This document shows, piece by piece, positions 18,949 to 27,219 of a stretch of DNA of 60,000 nt; within the stretch, counting starts at the first letter, position 1, and the number at the start of each line of letters is the position of its first letter. Where the stretch lies: the NCBI GenBank assembly GCA_009746045.1, contig RPFO01000253.1, positions 1,874,888 to 1,934,887 of the forward strand, written 5' to 3'. The notes under the pieces are model-generated. The model made no database searches. It had not been told where the DNA came from and was given only the letters and a program-made list of their open reading frames with translations. The stretch comes from Mesostigma viride. Lineage: Eukaryota; Streptophyta; Mesostigmatophyceae; Mesostigmatales; Mesostigmataceae. The position numbers and the translations under genes are program-made.

Positions 18949-19479
18949 GGACGCATCCACTATTTTCACGCGGTGGACGTGCTGAAGGTGCTCGCTGTCC
19001 AACAGGTTCTCCATCACGATCATGGGGTGCGCGTCGACGCGCACGGAGTAGTCGAACGTGCGATACCGGGGGTCCGAGAACTCGGGAATCGTCGGCGGGT
19101 CGGTCGCGCCTTCCCCGACCCCCGCGTTCAGCCAGAGCAGGTCCCCGTCCTCCTTCGCGCCGAGATGGTTCGACGAGTTATTTTTCGGACCCCAATGCCT
19201 GCCGTGGTACGGGCACCGAACGCAGTCGCCCTGGACGGTGCCCTGCGACAGACGGGCGCCGCGATGAGGGCACGCGTTCTGCACGGCCAGGGAGACGCCG
19301 CGGCACGCGTCGCCGTACAGGAGCACCTCATCACCGTACACTTTCGTCAGGCGTTTTTGTCCTGGTCCGGGCTTGCGTCCAGTGCAGATCCATTTGTCAT
19401 GGTAGTCGGCCCCGGGGAAGTTCGTGGACACGGGAGCCGCGGCGACGACCGCGGCGCGCGAGAGGAGGGACAGCGCCAT
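18949..19479 (-). pseudogene. Rieske [2Fe-2S] oxygenase, 5' part (Rieske and iron site)
   Basis: Starts at ATG 19477-19479. It contains a complete Rieske motif, C-P-H-x16-C-P-Y-H (about residues 70-91), that holds a [2Fe-2S] cluster, and further on the mononuclear iron signature E-N-L-L-D-S-E-H-L-Q-H-V-H (E-x3-D-x2-H-x4-H). Both centres are thus intact, but the frame is cut by element B straight after the iron site. The ancestral protein was 346 residues, normal for oxygenases of the pheophorbide a / choline monooxygenase type, which oxidise small substrates with O2. A short hydrophobic N-terminus could be a targeting or anchor segment. A Rieske oxygenase is unusual among viral genes. Confidence 0.8.
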
Positions 19480-19566
19480 GGTTTACGGGACGCGGAGAAA
19501 CGATTTCGGCCGTTTTGAACGACCCTCGAGCGGGACGGACGTCGCGACAAAATCTGTGCGGTACAT

Positions 19567-19575
19567 GTATACGCG
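19567..19575 (+). promoter_or_regulatory. TATACG motif directly before a start codon
   Basis: GTATACGCG immediately abuts ATG 19576. The same motif sits next to the starts at 38911, 32333, 794, 49628 and 23951. Confidence 0.4.
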
Positions 19576-20892
19576 ATGCGGTGTAAAGGAAACACCCTCA
19601 AGGGCGAGAGATGCCGCAAGGCGAACGAGCCCGGACGGAAGTACTGCGGTCTCCACGGGCGGCGGTCGCGACACCACACCGTTCGACAGGAGTCCGAGGG
19701 AGAGGGGGTCGGCGACAGGTCCGATCTGCGAGTGAGCGTGCCCAAGACGAGTCACGCCGATCTGTACACCTCCATCTCGCCTCAGGCTCGAAAGCTCGTG
19801 GAGCGCGGGCGGTCCCGTTCGGGACCGTCCCACGACTCCGGCGAACTCGATCCTCTGAGTCTGGATTTCGGCTCGATGAGCTTGAAGCCCGCTCCTCCCG
19901 TTTTCTCGGCGCGCGGTTCGGACAGCCAGACGGGGGAGGAGTTGTACGGCCGACGGGCGAAATCCGGCGCGGTGTCGCCCAGCGCGAAACGGCTGCTGAA
20001 CCCGGGTCGCGCGAATTCGAACTCGCATCACGACTCCGGCGAGATCGATCCTCTGAGTCTGGATTTCGGCTCGATGAGCTTGAAGCCCGCTCCTCCCGTT
20101 TTCTCGGCGCGCGGTTCGGACAGCCAGACGGGGGAGGAGTTGTACGGCCGACGCGCGAAATCCGGCGCGATATCGCCCAGCGCGAAACGGCTGCTGAACC
20201 CGGGTCGCGCGAATTCGAAATCGTATCACGACTCCGGCGAGATCGATCCTCTGAGTCTGGATTTCGGCTCGATGAGCTTGGCTCACGCCGCTCCCGTTTT
20301 CCCCCCCGCCCCGAAGAACAAGGGGAGACAGGTGTACGACCCGCAGACGCGCGCGGGTCCGATCTCTCCTCGCGCGAAAGAGCTGCAGAACCCGCGTCGC
20401 GCGAAATCGAGACCGTCGCACGACCCGGACGAAATCGACCCGCTCGCGCTCGACTTCGGGCAAATGCGGATCGGAGGCGGAAACGACAAAGCGAACGAAT
20501 GGCGCGACAAGAGACGGGACACCCGCGCGAGGAGAGCGTCGTCGAAGGCGGCGTCGGCGCGAGGTAAGCGCGCCGGCGACGGCGGCGGACGCGGTTCCGA
20601 CGCGAAGAAGACGCGACCGGGCGAGACTCACGCGACGTACAAGGACCGAATGATCGGGATGCTGATCGACGCGGACAGACGAGCGGACGACACGCGTATA
20701 GGATTGGAATGGGACCGCGAGAGAAGGGACCTCGTGCGCGATGACCCCGGATACTGGAAGCAGTATCACGGCGACGAGCACGTTATCGACGCCAGGGTTC
20801 GCGATAACGAGGAGTCGCTAAAGAACCTGAGAAACCTACGAAGGCACTACCCGTTCAACAAAGATATTGGGAACATATACTCGGACGAGTAG
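19576..20892 (+). CDS. tandem-repeat protein with N-terminal Cys-His motif
   Basis: A 438-residue protein. The first ~28 residues have the form R-C-K-G-N-T-x3-G-x-R-C...C-G-L-H, a small putative zinc-binding motif seen at the front of many giant-virus proteins and shared with the gene at 833-1659. Four repeats follow, each centred on H-D-S-G-E-I-D-P-L-S-L-D-F-G; the first three are almost identical with a DNA period of 198 bp and the last is diverged. The C-terminal third is charged and helical. A TATACG motif abuts the start. The role is unknown; the near-identical DNA repeats imply recent expansion. Confidence 0.7.
   Translation: MRCKGNTLKGERCRKANEPGRKYCGLHGRRSRHHTVRQESEGEGVGDRSDLRVSVPKTSHADLYTSISPQARKLVERGRSRSGPSHDSGELDPLSLDFGSMSLKPAPPVFSARGSDSQTGEELYGRRAKSGAVSPSAKRLLNPGRANSNSHHDSGEIDPLSLDFGSMSLKPAPPVFSARGSDSQTGEELYGRRAKSGAISPSAKRLLNPGRANSKSYHDSGEIDPLSLDFGSMSLAHAAPVFPPAPKNKGRQVYDPQTRAGPISPRAKELQNPRRAKSRPSHDPDEIDPLALDFGQMRIGGGNDKANEWRDKRRDTRARRASSKAASARGKRAGDGGGRGSDAKKTRPGETHATYKDRMIGMLIDADRRADDTRIGLEWDRERRDLVRDDPGYWKQYHGDEHVIDARVRDNEESLKNLRNLRRHYPFNKDIGNIYSDE
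19851..20330 (+). repeat. 198-bp coding tandem repeat
   Basis: TCCTCTGAGTCTGGATTTCG recurs at 19851, 20049 and 20247, giving a 66-codon period. Copies one and two are almost identical through the whole unit, and copy three diverges after about 50 bp. Confidence 0.85.
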
Positions 20893-20945
20893 CGGGAAAC
20901 ATATCGAGCCGTTTATTGATGCAATAGGTTAAACACCCGGTCTAT

Positions 20946-21317
20946 CTATTTGTCCGAAATGGTCTTCTGGCGCTTGGGGTTCTCGATACTCTCGGTCGCG
21001 CCCCCCCTCGTGAACCGAAGGGCGTTCAAGGGCCGGGTCAGGACCAGGTCCTCCTTCATGGCCTGCTTATTCTTCTTCACGACTTCTGCCGGAGTCGGAC
21101 CCGACGGTGGCGCGACGAACCTCGCGAGGTCCCTCTTGACAGAGACGCCGATCTCGTAAAGATCCGCTCCGGCCCCCGCGGCCTTCGCGCGTCTCTCGAC
21201 CTTGCGCATGTAGTAGTCGACGTTCTCGAGCTGCTCATCAAGGTGTCCGGCGATGGCGCGGATACGGGCTACGTCCACACCCAGAGCGTTTGCGACGTCA
21301 TGGCGGATGGTAAACAA
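20946..21317 (-). CDS. charged protein of unknown function
   Basis: A frame of 123 residues with a helical, Ala/Arg/Lys-rich first half and a basic Lys-rich C-terminus. Its first ~25 codons lie antisense to the beginning of KilA-N protein 2, so the true start may be the internal ATG at 21207-21209. No family recognised. It sits convergent to the repeat protein, as expected for a viral gene here. Confidence 0.4.
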   Translation of the reverse strand: MFTIRHDVANALGVDVARIRAIAGHLDEQLENVDYYMRKVERRAKAAGAGADLYEIGVSVKRDLARFVAPPSGPTPAEVVKKNKQAMKEDLVLTRPLNALRFTRGGATESIENPKRQKTISDK

Positions 21318-22187
21318 AAATCGTCCAATTGGTTTCAGAACCGGGATGTGTGCTCACTCATAAAAGAAGTGGAGTCGGACTTGTCGTCATCCAACACAGA
21401 TCGTCTGGAATTCCAGAGGACCTCGGGCGACGGACACGTGGCATCCGACGGAGATCCCCTGGAATTCCAGAGGACCTCAGCTGTCGTTCGATACGACGAG
21501 TTCGGTCCTCGTCGGGGCACGTGGATTCATCCGAAGTTGCTGATCCCCTTCCTCATGTGGGTCGACAAACGATTCGCCATCAGGGCGTACGACTGGGTCG
21601 GTCGGATTCTGGCGGGCGACCTCACCCTTTGCTCCGAGATCGCCAAACGACACGACGATCTCAACGATACGCGCACGACCGCGGTGTTTCGCACGGTGCC
21701 GGCGACGGCCCCGGACGCGCCGCTCTCTCGGGATAAAGTCGCGGAGGCCCCTCGCATCCAGAGCTGCGATGTCACCAAGTCGAACATGCGCGCCATCAAG
21801 GAGTCCAGCGCCAAGCCCGTGCCTAACAGGACGTACGGCGTCGTGTGCAACGCGGCGAATCGGCTCGTGACGGGATACGTGCAGACCGCGGCGTACAGGA
21901 AGGCCCAGGGTCTCACAAAGAAGACCCAGTCTACGCGCGATACCTTCACGGACGCGATGTGCGGCCTCTCCATCTTCTTCCACTCTCAGCACTCGGCCCA
22001 GGTGTTGGCAGGGAAAGACCCCGAGAAGACGGCGCTGGCGATGGTGGATGCGCTCTCTCCCGGTCTGGCGAAGATGGGGCACTACGAGGAGGCGCGCAAG
22101 TTCCGCGGCCCCGAGTTCGCCGCGAAGAACAAGCGCCTGATGTTGGAGAACCAAGCATGGAACCGCGAGAAGAGGATCAAGGAGTAG
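21243..22187 (+). CDS. KilA-N domain protein 2
   Basis: A frame of up to 314 residues. It has a weak first half of a KilA-N domain (G-Y-V...C-D-V...N-W-F-Q) and a clear second half, R-G-T-W-I-H-P-K-L-L then W-V-D-K-R-F-A-I-R-A-Y-D-W-V, matching KilA-N 1. Between the halves lie two copies of an L-E-F-Q-R-T-S segment (DNA repeat containing the palindrome CTGGAATTCCAG), absent from paralogue 1. No ATG stands before the domain: the frame opens at a GTG (21243) and the first ATG (21300) is inside it, so the 5' end may be lost or spliced. DNA binding is the expected role. Confidence 0.55.
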   Translation: MSGDGADTGYVHTQSVCDVMADGKQKSSNWFQNRDVCSLIKEVESDLSSSNTDRLEFQRTSGDGHVASDGDPLEFQRTSAVVRYDEFGPRRGTWIHPKLLIPFLMWVDKRFAIRAYDWVGRILAGDLTLCSEIAKRHDDLNDTRTTAVFRTVPATAPDAPLSRDKVAEAPRIQSCDVTKSNMRAIKESSAKPVPNRTYGVVCNAANRLVTGYVQTAAYRKAQGLTKKTQSTRDTFTDAMCGLSIFFHSQHSAQVLAGKDPEKTALAMVDALSPGLAKMGHYEEARKFRGPEFAAKNKRLMLENQAWNREKRIKE

Positions 22188-22254
22188 GTCGAAGGGACTT
22201 AGAACTGTTTGAATGTAACGGAATGGTTCGTTACATTGATAGACACAGTGGTAA

Positions 22255-22506
22255 ATGTCATCCACCCGAGCCATTGTGATGTTCTCCATGGCAACGGAGA
22301 ACATCCATTTTAACTATTTTGTAATCCAATCGTGTTTGCTCGAGAAGACACACGCGTGTGCTATTCCCGATGTTGTATCTGGCGTATACACCTTCAAGTT
22401 CCCCGGTCGTGGCCAGAATGACACGCCCGTGACCGACCGAGATGGGATCATCAAGATCCTCCAGATCCTTCCTGGCAAGATCGCGGCCGCGTTTCGTCCA
22501 TCATGA
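22255..22506 (+). pseudogene. truncated copy of the KilA-N-associated FPG/TPV gene
   Basis: An 83-codon frame containing F-P-G-R-G-Q...T-P-V...G-I-I-K-I-L-Q-I-L-P-G-K-I-A-A-A-F-R, the diagnostic block of the gene at 13303-13728, then an early stop. It lies directly after KilA-N 2, as the intact copy lies beside KilA-N 1. The remainder of the gene is missing and the region is disturbed by a 65-bp direct repeat. Confidence 0.55.
22307..22371 (+). repeat. 65-bp direct repeat, copy 1
   Basis: Starts ATTTTAACTATTTTGTAATC and ends CTATTCCCGAT; copied at 22549-22613 with two differences. Confidence 0.8.
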
Positions 22507-22548
22507 ATTCCAGCAGACCTACGGGGGGTGTCCATACGGACAACCTCT

Positions 22549-22613
22549 ATTTTAACTATTTTGTAATCCAATCGCGTTTGCTCGAGAAGACACACGCGTG
22601 GGCTATTCCCGAT
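22549..22613 (+). repeat. 65-bp direct repeat, copy 2
   Basis: Second copy of 22307-22371. The sequence between the copies holds the end of the truncated FPG/TPV gene. Confidence 0.8.
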
Positions 22614-22622
22614 TGGTCGACA

Positions 22623-23951
22623 CTAGACGCCCTTCCCCGCGCCGGCCTTGCGCGCCTTCGCCCGCTCCTTCGCGCGTCGCCGATTCCGGAGGTCTTCCGG
22701 CGTCTTTCCCGGGACGTACGCCGACGCGGGCGGGCGTCTCGCCCGCGCCGTCCGGCCGTCGGGGTCGAAGTTCGCGGGGTCCATCAGGTGCGCGATCAGG
22801 GCGCGGTTGTTGAGCTTCGACGCCTCCACCGCGGCCCTGTGCTTCTCCCACGCCGCCTTCCTCGCCCCCTCCTCGGCCCTCGCGGCCCGCTGGGCCTCGA
22901 GCACGCGATCCTCCCCCTCCATCCCCCGCCTCTCCGCCCGGGCCCTGGCGGCTCTCCGGGCCTCGAGCACGAGATCCTCCTCCTCCATCCCCCGCCTCTC
23001 CGCCTGGGCCCTGGCGGCCCTCCGGGCCTTGAGAACGAAATCCTCCCCCTCCATCCCCTCCCTCTCCGCCCTCGCCCTCGCCATCGCCCGCTCCCTGGCC
23101 GCCGTCGACCCCGCCTTCGCGTGAGACGCGGACGTCCCGGGCCGACTCGTCGCCTCCTCGCCGTCCTCCTCCGACCGCTGGGCGATCCTGTTCGCGGAAA
23201 AGCGGTCGAGGACGTCCCTCTCCGCGGCGGTCATGGCGGGCGGACGTCTCTCGGTCGCGCACCAGCGCTCCACGTCGTCGAGCGTCCCCTTCATGAGGAT
23301 CTGAAACCCGTCCCGCTCGTCGTACGGCGAAAGACCGTACTTCCGGTAATTGTTCACGAGGAGCCTGTTCTGCTCGAGTTCGCACCAGTACATCCGCAGC
23401 CTCTCCGCGTTCCCGTCGCGGAACGCGTCCTTCAAGTCTTTGAGCTGGCGAGAGCGGGGAAACGGCGCGAACTTGGCGCGCAAGTCCTCCACGGACAGCG
23501 AGGCGTACGGCTTCGTGTCGGGGCACGTGCCGCCGCTCGCGTTCAGTTTCAGCACGAGGGGGGTGGACGACGTGCGCGCGGACCGGGCCATGCCGGGTCT
23601 CATCTTGCGGATCGCGTGACATAGCATCCGGTCGCCGAGCCCCTTGAACTGTTCCTTTTCCTCGTCGCTGGCGTCCGCCTTGAACTGCCTCGGACGGACG
23701 TAAAACCAGGCGAGGTACAGGGCGTCGGGGGACTCCTTCTCCAAGCACAGGTACGCCATGGTCGCTCGATTGTCCGGACCCGCGAGGTACCCCGTCTTCT
23801 CCTCTTCCTTGATCGTCGCGACCAGGTCGGACCGGTACCCGCGGGGGATCGGGACCCACATCTCGAGCGTGTCGCCCCGCAGACGCTCCTTGATGCGGAA
23901 CTGCTTGCCCTTGATGTTGGGGAGATCCCAGCCTTCCAGAAACGCGCCCAT
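22623..23951 (-). CDS. GNAT-acyltransferase-like protein 1 with C-terminal repeats
   Basis: Start placed at ATG 23949-23951 because a CATACGCG motif abuts it (a further in-frame ATG lies 21 bp upstream); 442 residues. The first ~270 residues are paralogous to the gene at 28465-29664: M-W-V-P-I-P-x-G-Y near the start, W-F-Y-V-R-P-x-Q-F, K/G-G-L-G-x-x-M-L-C-x-A-I and Y-x-x-Y-G-L/F, an order resembling motifs A and B of GNAT N-acyltransferases. Catalysis is unproven. The C-terminal part has three ~23-residue Ala/Arg/Glu repeats containing R-R-G-M-E-x-E-D (about 22,880-23,080), likely coiled or helical, then a basic tail. Confidence 0.55.
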   Translation of the reverse strand: MGAFLEGWDLPNIKGKQFRIKERLRGDTLEMWVPIPRGYRSDLVATIKEEEKTGYLAGPDNRATMAYLCLEKESPDALYLAWFYVRPRQFKADASDEEKEQFKGLGDRMLCHAIRKMRPGMARSARTSSTPLVLKLNASGGTCPDTKPYASLSVEDLRAKFAPFPRSRQLKDLKDAFRDGNAERLRMYWCELEQNRLLVNNYRKYGLSPYDERDGFQILMKGTLDDVERWCATERRPPAMTAAERDVLDRFSANRIAQRSEEDGEEATSRPGTSASHAKAGSTAARERAMARARAEREGMEGEDFVLKARRAARAQAERRGMEEEDLVLEARRAARARAERRGMEGEDRVLEAQRAARAEEGARKAAWEKHRAAVEASKLNNRALIAHLMDPANFDPDGRTARARRPPASAYVPGKTPEDLRNRRRAKERAKARKAGAGKGV

Positions 23952-24034
23952 CGCGTATGCTATGTGCGGCAATAAAAAAAGCGAGGCGCCCGTCGGACCG
24001 TACTAAGAACGGTTACGAAAGTCCGCGCTCGAAA

Positions 24035-24838
24035 CCGATTGGTCGGCCGGAAAGTTTGAAACTTTTCGAAACTTTTCGAAACTTTTGGAAAATTTTCAAA
24101 AAGTTTCAAAAGTTTCGGACGACCCGATTGGTCCGGCGCGAAGAGTTTGAAAAGTTCGTGCTATGCGGATAGCACGAACTTTTCGGGATAGCACGAACTT
24201 TTCGCGAAATCGCTAGGGAAAACGCAAACTTTTCGCCAAACTTTTGGGCTCCTCCGAGCCATTTGAAAAGTTCGTGCTAAGGGGAATGCTATCGATTTAT
24301 AGCATTCCCCCAACTTACTTTTCTGTTGGGCGGTGCGAACTCCGGTCCGGGGTCCTGTCCCGCGCGTTGTTGTTGTTGCGTTGCTAACACATAAATAAAT
24401 AGACATTGCTAACACATATTATTTATGTGTTGGCAATGTCCTAAATAATATGTGTTAGCAACGTCTATAAAAATATGTGTTAGCAATGTCTATTTATTTA
24501 TGTGTTAGCAACGCAACAACAACAACACGCGCGACACCCGGTCGCGTGCGAGCCCGGCCAACAGAAAAGTAAGTTGGGGGAATGCTATAAATCGATAGCA
24601 TTCCCCTTAGCACGAACTTTTCAAATGGCTCGGAGGAGCCCAAAAGTTTGGCGAAAAGTTTGCGTTTTCGCTAGCGATTTCGCGAAAAGTTCGTGCTATC
24701 CCGAAAAGTTCGTGCTATCCGCATAGCACGAACTTTTCAAACTCTTCGCTCCTGACCAATCGGGTCGTCCGAAACTTTTGAAACTTTTGAAACTTTTTGA
24801 AAAGTTTCGAATTCGAAACTTTTCGGCCGACCAATCGG
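24035..24838. repeat. ~800-bp near-perfect palindrome (inverted repeat) between divergent genes
   Basis: The two arms start CCGATTGGTCGGCCG and end CGGCCGACCAATCGG, with a centre near 24430-24445. Matching blocks include the GAAACTTTTC-type repeats near the outside, GTTCGTGCTAT...ATAGCACGAAC, GGCTCCTCCGAGCC-type sequence, GGGGAATGCTAT...ATAGCATTCCCC, and TGCTAACACATAAATAAATA at the core. Several blocks are themselves small hairpins, so hairpins lie within the large one. It is AT-rich compared with its surroundings and holds no gene. It could be a foldback transposon, a replication origin or a bidirectional regulatory region. No clear target duplication was found. Confidence 0.85.
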
Positions 24839-24935
24839 GATCGACCGCAGATTTCGCGCGCGGCCGGCGGTCCGGGACGCGCGTTCGGCCTGGGGCAAAA
24901 ATTAATCGCTCCCTATGGAAAGGCGACCGACCGCC

Positions 24936-25472
24936 ATGGCTCCCCCGAAGACGGCCAAGTCCGACTGGTTCGAGGACCTGACGCTGCGTTCGCACGCGCC
25001 CGCGTCGGCCGACGCGACCAAGTCCGTCCGCACGTCCCGCTCGCTCGTCCCCGGCCACCGCGTCTCCCGCGCCGCGCCGACCCCTCCCCCCCCTCCCGCC
25101 AAGGAGGACCGCGTGCGATTCCGCGACCCCGACGAGGACGGCGACGACGAAGAAGAGGACCCGCCGTTCGACGAAAACGATCCCGACGCCGAGGAGGAGT
25201 ACGACGACGACGACCCCGACCGCGAGTTCGACGACGAGGAGGAGGAACGGGAGCCGGAGCCCCCGCCCACGCCGCCGCCCCCACCCCCGGCCCCGAAATC
25301 GCGTCTGTCCACGCGCAAGTCCGTCGCCGGCGTCCCTTCCGCGTCCGCCGCGCCCACGCCCGCCCCCGCCAAGACCGAGGACCCTCTGACCCGCTACGTC
25401 CGCACGACCTACCGCACGGACCCCGCGTCGGTTCGTTCGTCGGCGCTAAAAGATGTTCTGCGCAAGTCGTGA
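24936..25472 (+). CDS. acidic, proline-rich protein
   Basis: 178 residues from ATG 24936 (an in-frame ATG at 24915 is also possible). The centre is a long run of Asp/Glu (about residues 45-105) bounded by poly-Pro stretches, with Ser/Ala/Pro and Arg near the end. Mostly disordered; no family recognised. It is divergent from GNAT-like gene 1 across the palindrome and close to the next gene on the same strand. Confidence 0.55.
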   Translation: MAPPKTAKSDWFEDLTLRSHAPASADATKSVRTSRSLVPGHRVSRAAPTPPPPPAKEDRVRFRDPDEDGDDEEEDPPFDENDPDAEEEYDDDDPDREFDDEEEEREPEPPPTPPPPPPAPKSRLSTRKSVAGVPSASAAPTPAPAKTEDPLTRYVRTTYRTDPASVRSSALKDVLRKS

Positions 25473-25529
25473 TCTCGACCTATGACGCGCGTGCACGCGT
25501 GCGCGCGCTACGACGCGTTGGCGACCGCG

Positions 25530-26399
25530 ATGGCGTCCTTCCTCCTCCTCATCCTGACCTTCGTGACTCGCGTGTGGCGACTCGCGTGTCGTCTGCGTCC
25601 GCGCGTCCCGATCTCGGCGGCGGGCGCCGTCGCGGTGCAGCACGCGTACGTCGCCGACCGGGACGCGTGGTTCGACGTGACCGAGTCGTTCCGCTCGTGG
25701 TGGGCGGGGGCCGGCGAGGCCACGGGGCGCGACCTCGCGAGGCGGTGGGGTCTGGCGGACTGCGTCGACCTGTCGGACCTGTCCTCGTCGAGTCTCTCCG
25801 TGTCGTTCAAACGCGGCAACGAGTCGTTCCTCGTGACCTACCCCCTGTCGTGTCGAGTCGTTTTCCCGCCGTGGAGAGATGAAGACGAGTCGTCGCGGCC
25901 CGTCGACGCCCGAACGCGGCTGTCTCGCAAGGTGCTGTCCGCGACGTTCGGGAGGTCGCAGCCGCACGCGGAGGACGAAGATTGCACGAAACTGGTGGCG
26001 AGGAGTCTGGGTCCTCGCAACGACTTCTACTCGGCCGTCGGGTTGCCGCAGTTCGTGTGGGCGCTGTGGCGCCACGCCCGCATCGAGAAGGCGAACCGCC
26101 GCGCGCTGAGGTCGCTGGGACGCCGGAGGGTCCGAGGCAGGCTGTCCACCCCCCTGCCGTGGGAGGACTCGGACCGCGAGGCCGCGTCGCCGCCCCCCGG
26201 CGACGGGGACGCGGACCCGGAGTCCGACGACGACCCGGAGAAGGGCGCGGCGTGCCCCGACCCCCCCTGTTTCTTGCGCGTCATATTCGGCGACGGAAAA
26301 ACCAGAGTGTACGATTCGAGAGTCCCGACCGAGTCGCTCGGCACCGGGGGCGAGATTCATCCGACGTTCGACCCCGCGGCCGCGAAGAAGGAGGACTAG
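25530..26399 (+). CDS. membrane-anchored protein of unknown function
   Basis: 289 residues from ATG 25530; the frame also allows ATG 25482. The first ~18 residues are strongly hydrophobic (Leu/Ile/Phe), a signal anchor, followed by an Arg-rich stop-transfer. The remainder is a soluble domain with Trp-rich segments and an acidic Asp/Pro stretch near residue 230. The stop is 3 bp before the start of the VLTF2-like gene. No family recognised. Confidence 0.5.
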   Translation: MASFLLLILTFVTRVWRLACRLRPRVPISAAGAVAVQHAYVADRDAWFDVTESFRSWWAGAGEATGRDLARRWGLADCVDLSDLSSSSLSVSFKRGNESFLVTYPLSCRVVFPPWRDEDESSRPVDARTRLSRKVLSATFGRSQPHAEDEDCTKLVARSLGPRNDFYSAVGLPQFVWALWRHARIEKANRRALRSLGRRRVRGRLSTPLPWEDSDREAASPPPGDGDADPESDDDPEKGAACPDPPCFLRVIFGDGKTRVYDSRVPTESLGTGGEIHPTFDPAAAKKED

Positions 26400-26402
26400 C
26401 CG

Positions 26403-27204
26403 ATGGAGGACCTGCCGGAGTACGATTTCGACAACGAGAACGCGGAAGAGGACGGGCCGGTCGTGACGTACGCGGCCCCGTACCGCGTGTTGCGCGCGTC
26501 GCCCCTCCGCGCCCTGTTCGTGAAGGAGCGCAGGGACGCGTGGCCCGAGAAGACGGACGTCTGCTGCTGGCACTGCTGTCACCCGTTCGACTGCGTCCCG
26601 GCGGCGCTGCCGGACCGTGGGGCACAAGGAGGGGAAGGGGTTCCTCGTGAAGGGCGTGTTCTGCAGTTTCGCGTGCGCCAAGAGTTACAACATGGACACG
26701 TCGGGCGTGCAGAGGGAACTGCGCAACGCGTGGCTGTTTTCCATGTTGATGCAGCTGTGGCGCGCGGACCCGGCGCGGGCGAAAGGCTCGTTCCCCGGCG
26801 TCCGCGCCGCGCCGCCGCGGACGTGTCTGAAGATGTTCGGAGGGGACATGACGATCGAGGAGTTCCGCGGCGTGGACCCGTTCGAGCTCCACCGGATCTT
26901 GGACCCGCCGTTCAGCATGGACGTGATCCAGCAGGTGCACTGCGTGTACGCGATCAACGAGAAGTCGCGGTCGACGAAGCGGGACGCGGTCGTGCGCGAG
27001 CCGACGGTGCGCGACCCGGCGGACTCGAAGAAGAGGAGGGACGCCGAGCAGGCGAAGCTGGCCTTGAAGCGGCCCCGGCCGTCCAGCAACCCGAAACACA
27101 GTCTAGACAAGTTTCTGACGCATCCCGCGAAACGGCCCGTGACGGCCGCCGGGGCTAGAGCCCCCACCGTGGCCGTTCCCCCTCTCAAGACCTCTGTATC
27201 GTAA
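26403..27204 (+). pseudogene. VLTF2/A1L-like late transcription factor, frameshifted
   Basis: The first frame, from ATG 26403, carries C-C-W-H-C-C-H-P-F (about residue 53), the first metal-binding half of the poxvirus A1L/VLTF-2-type zinc domain. The second half, G-V-F-C-S-F-A-C-A-K-S-Y-N, appears in a different frame opening at about 26,615 and running to 27204. One small indel near 26,605-26,620 would restore one ~267-residue protein. This family activates late gene transcription in nucleocytoviruses. The C-terminus is basic. A sequencing error is possible, but the surrounding genes also show decay. Confidence 0.65.
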
Positions 27205-27219
27205 TTTGTATCGTTTATT

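Noticed and set aside
22603-23859. 418-codon Gly/Arg/Glu-rich frame
   Set aside because: Shadow of GNAT-like protein 1 in another frame on the same strand.
24035-24838. Reading the palindrome and its hairpins as transcription terminators or a CRISPR-like array
   Set aside because: No regular spacer structure and far too long; it is one large inverted repeat.
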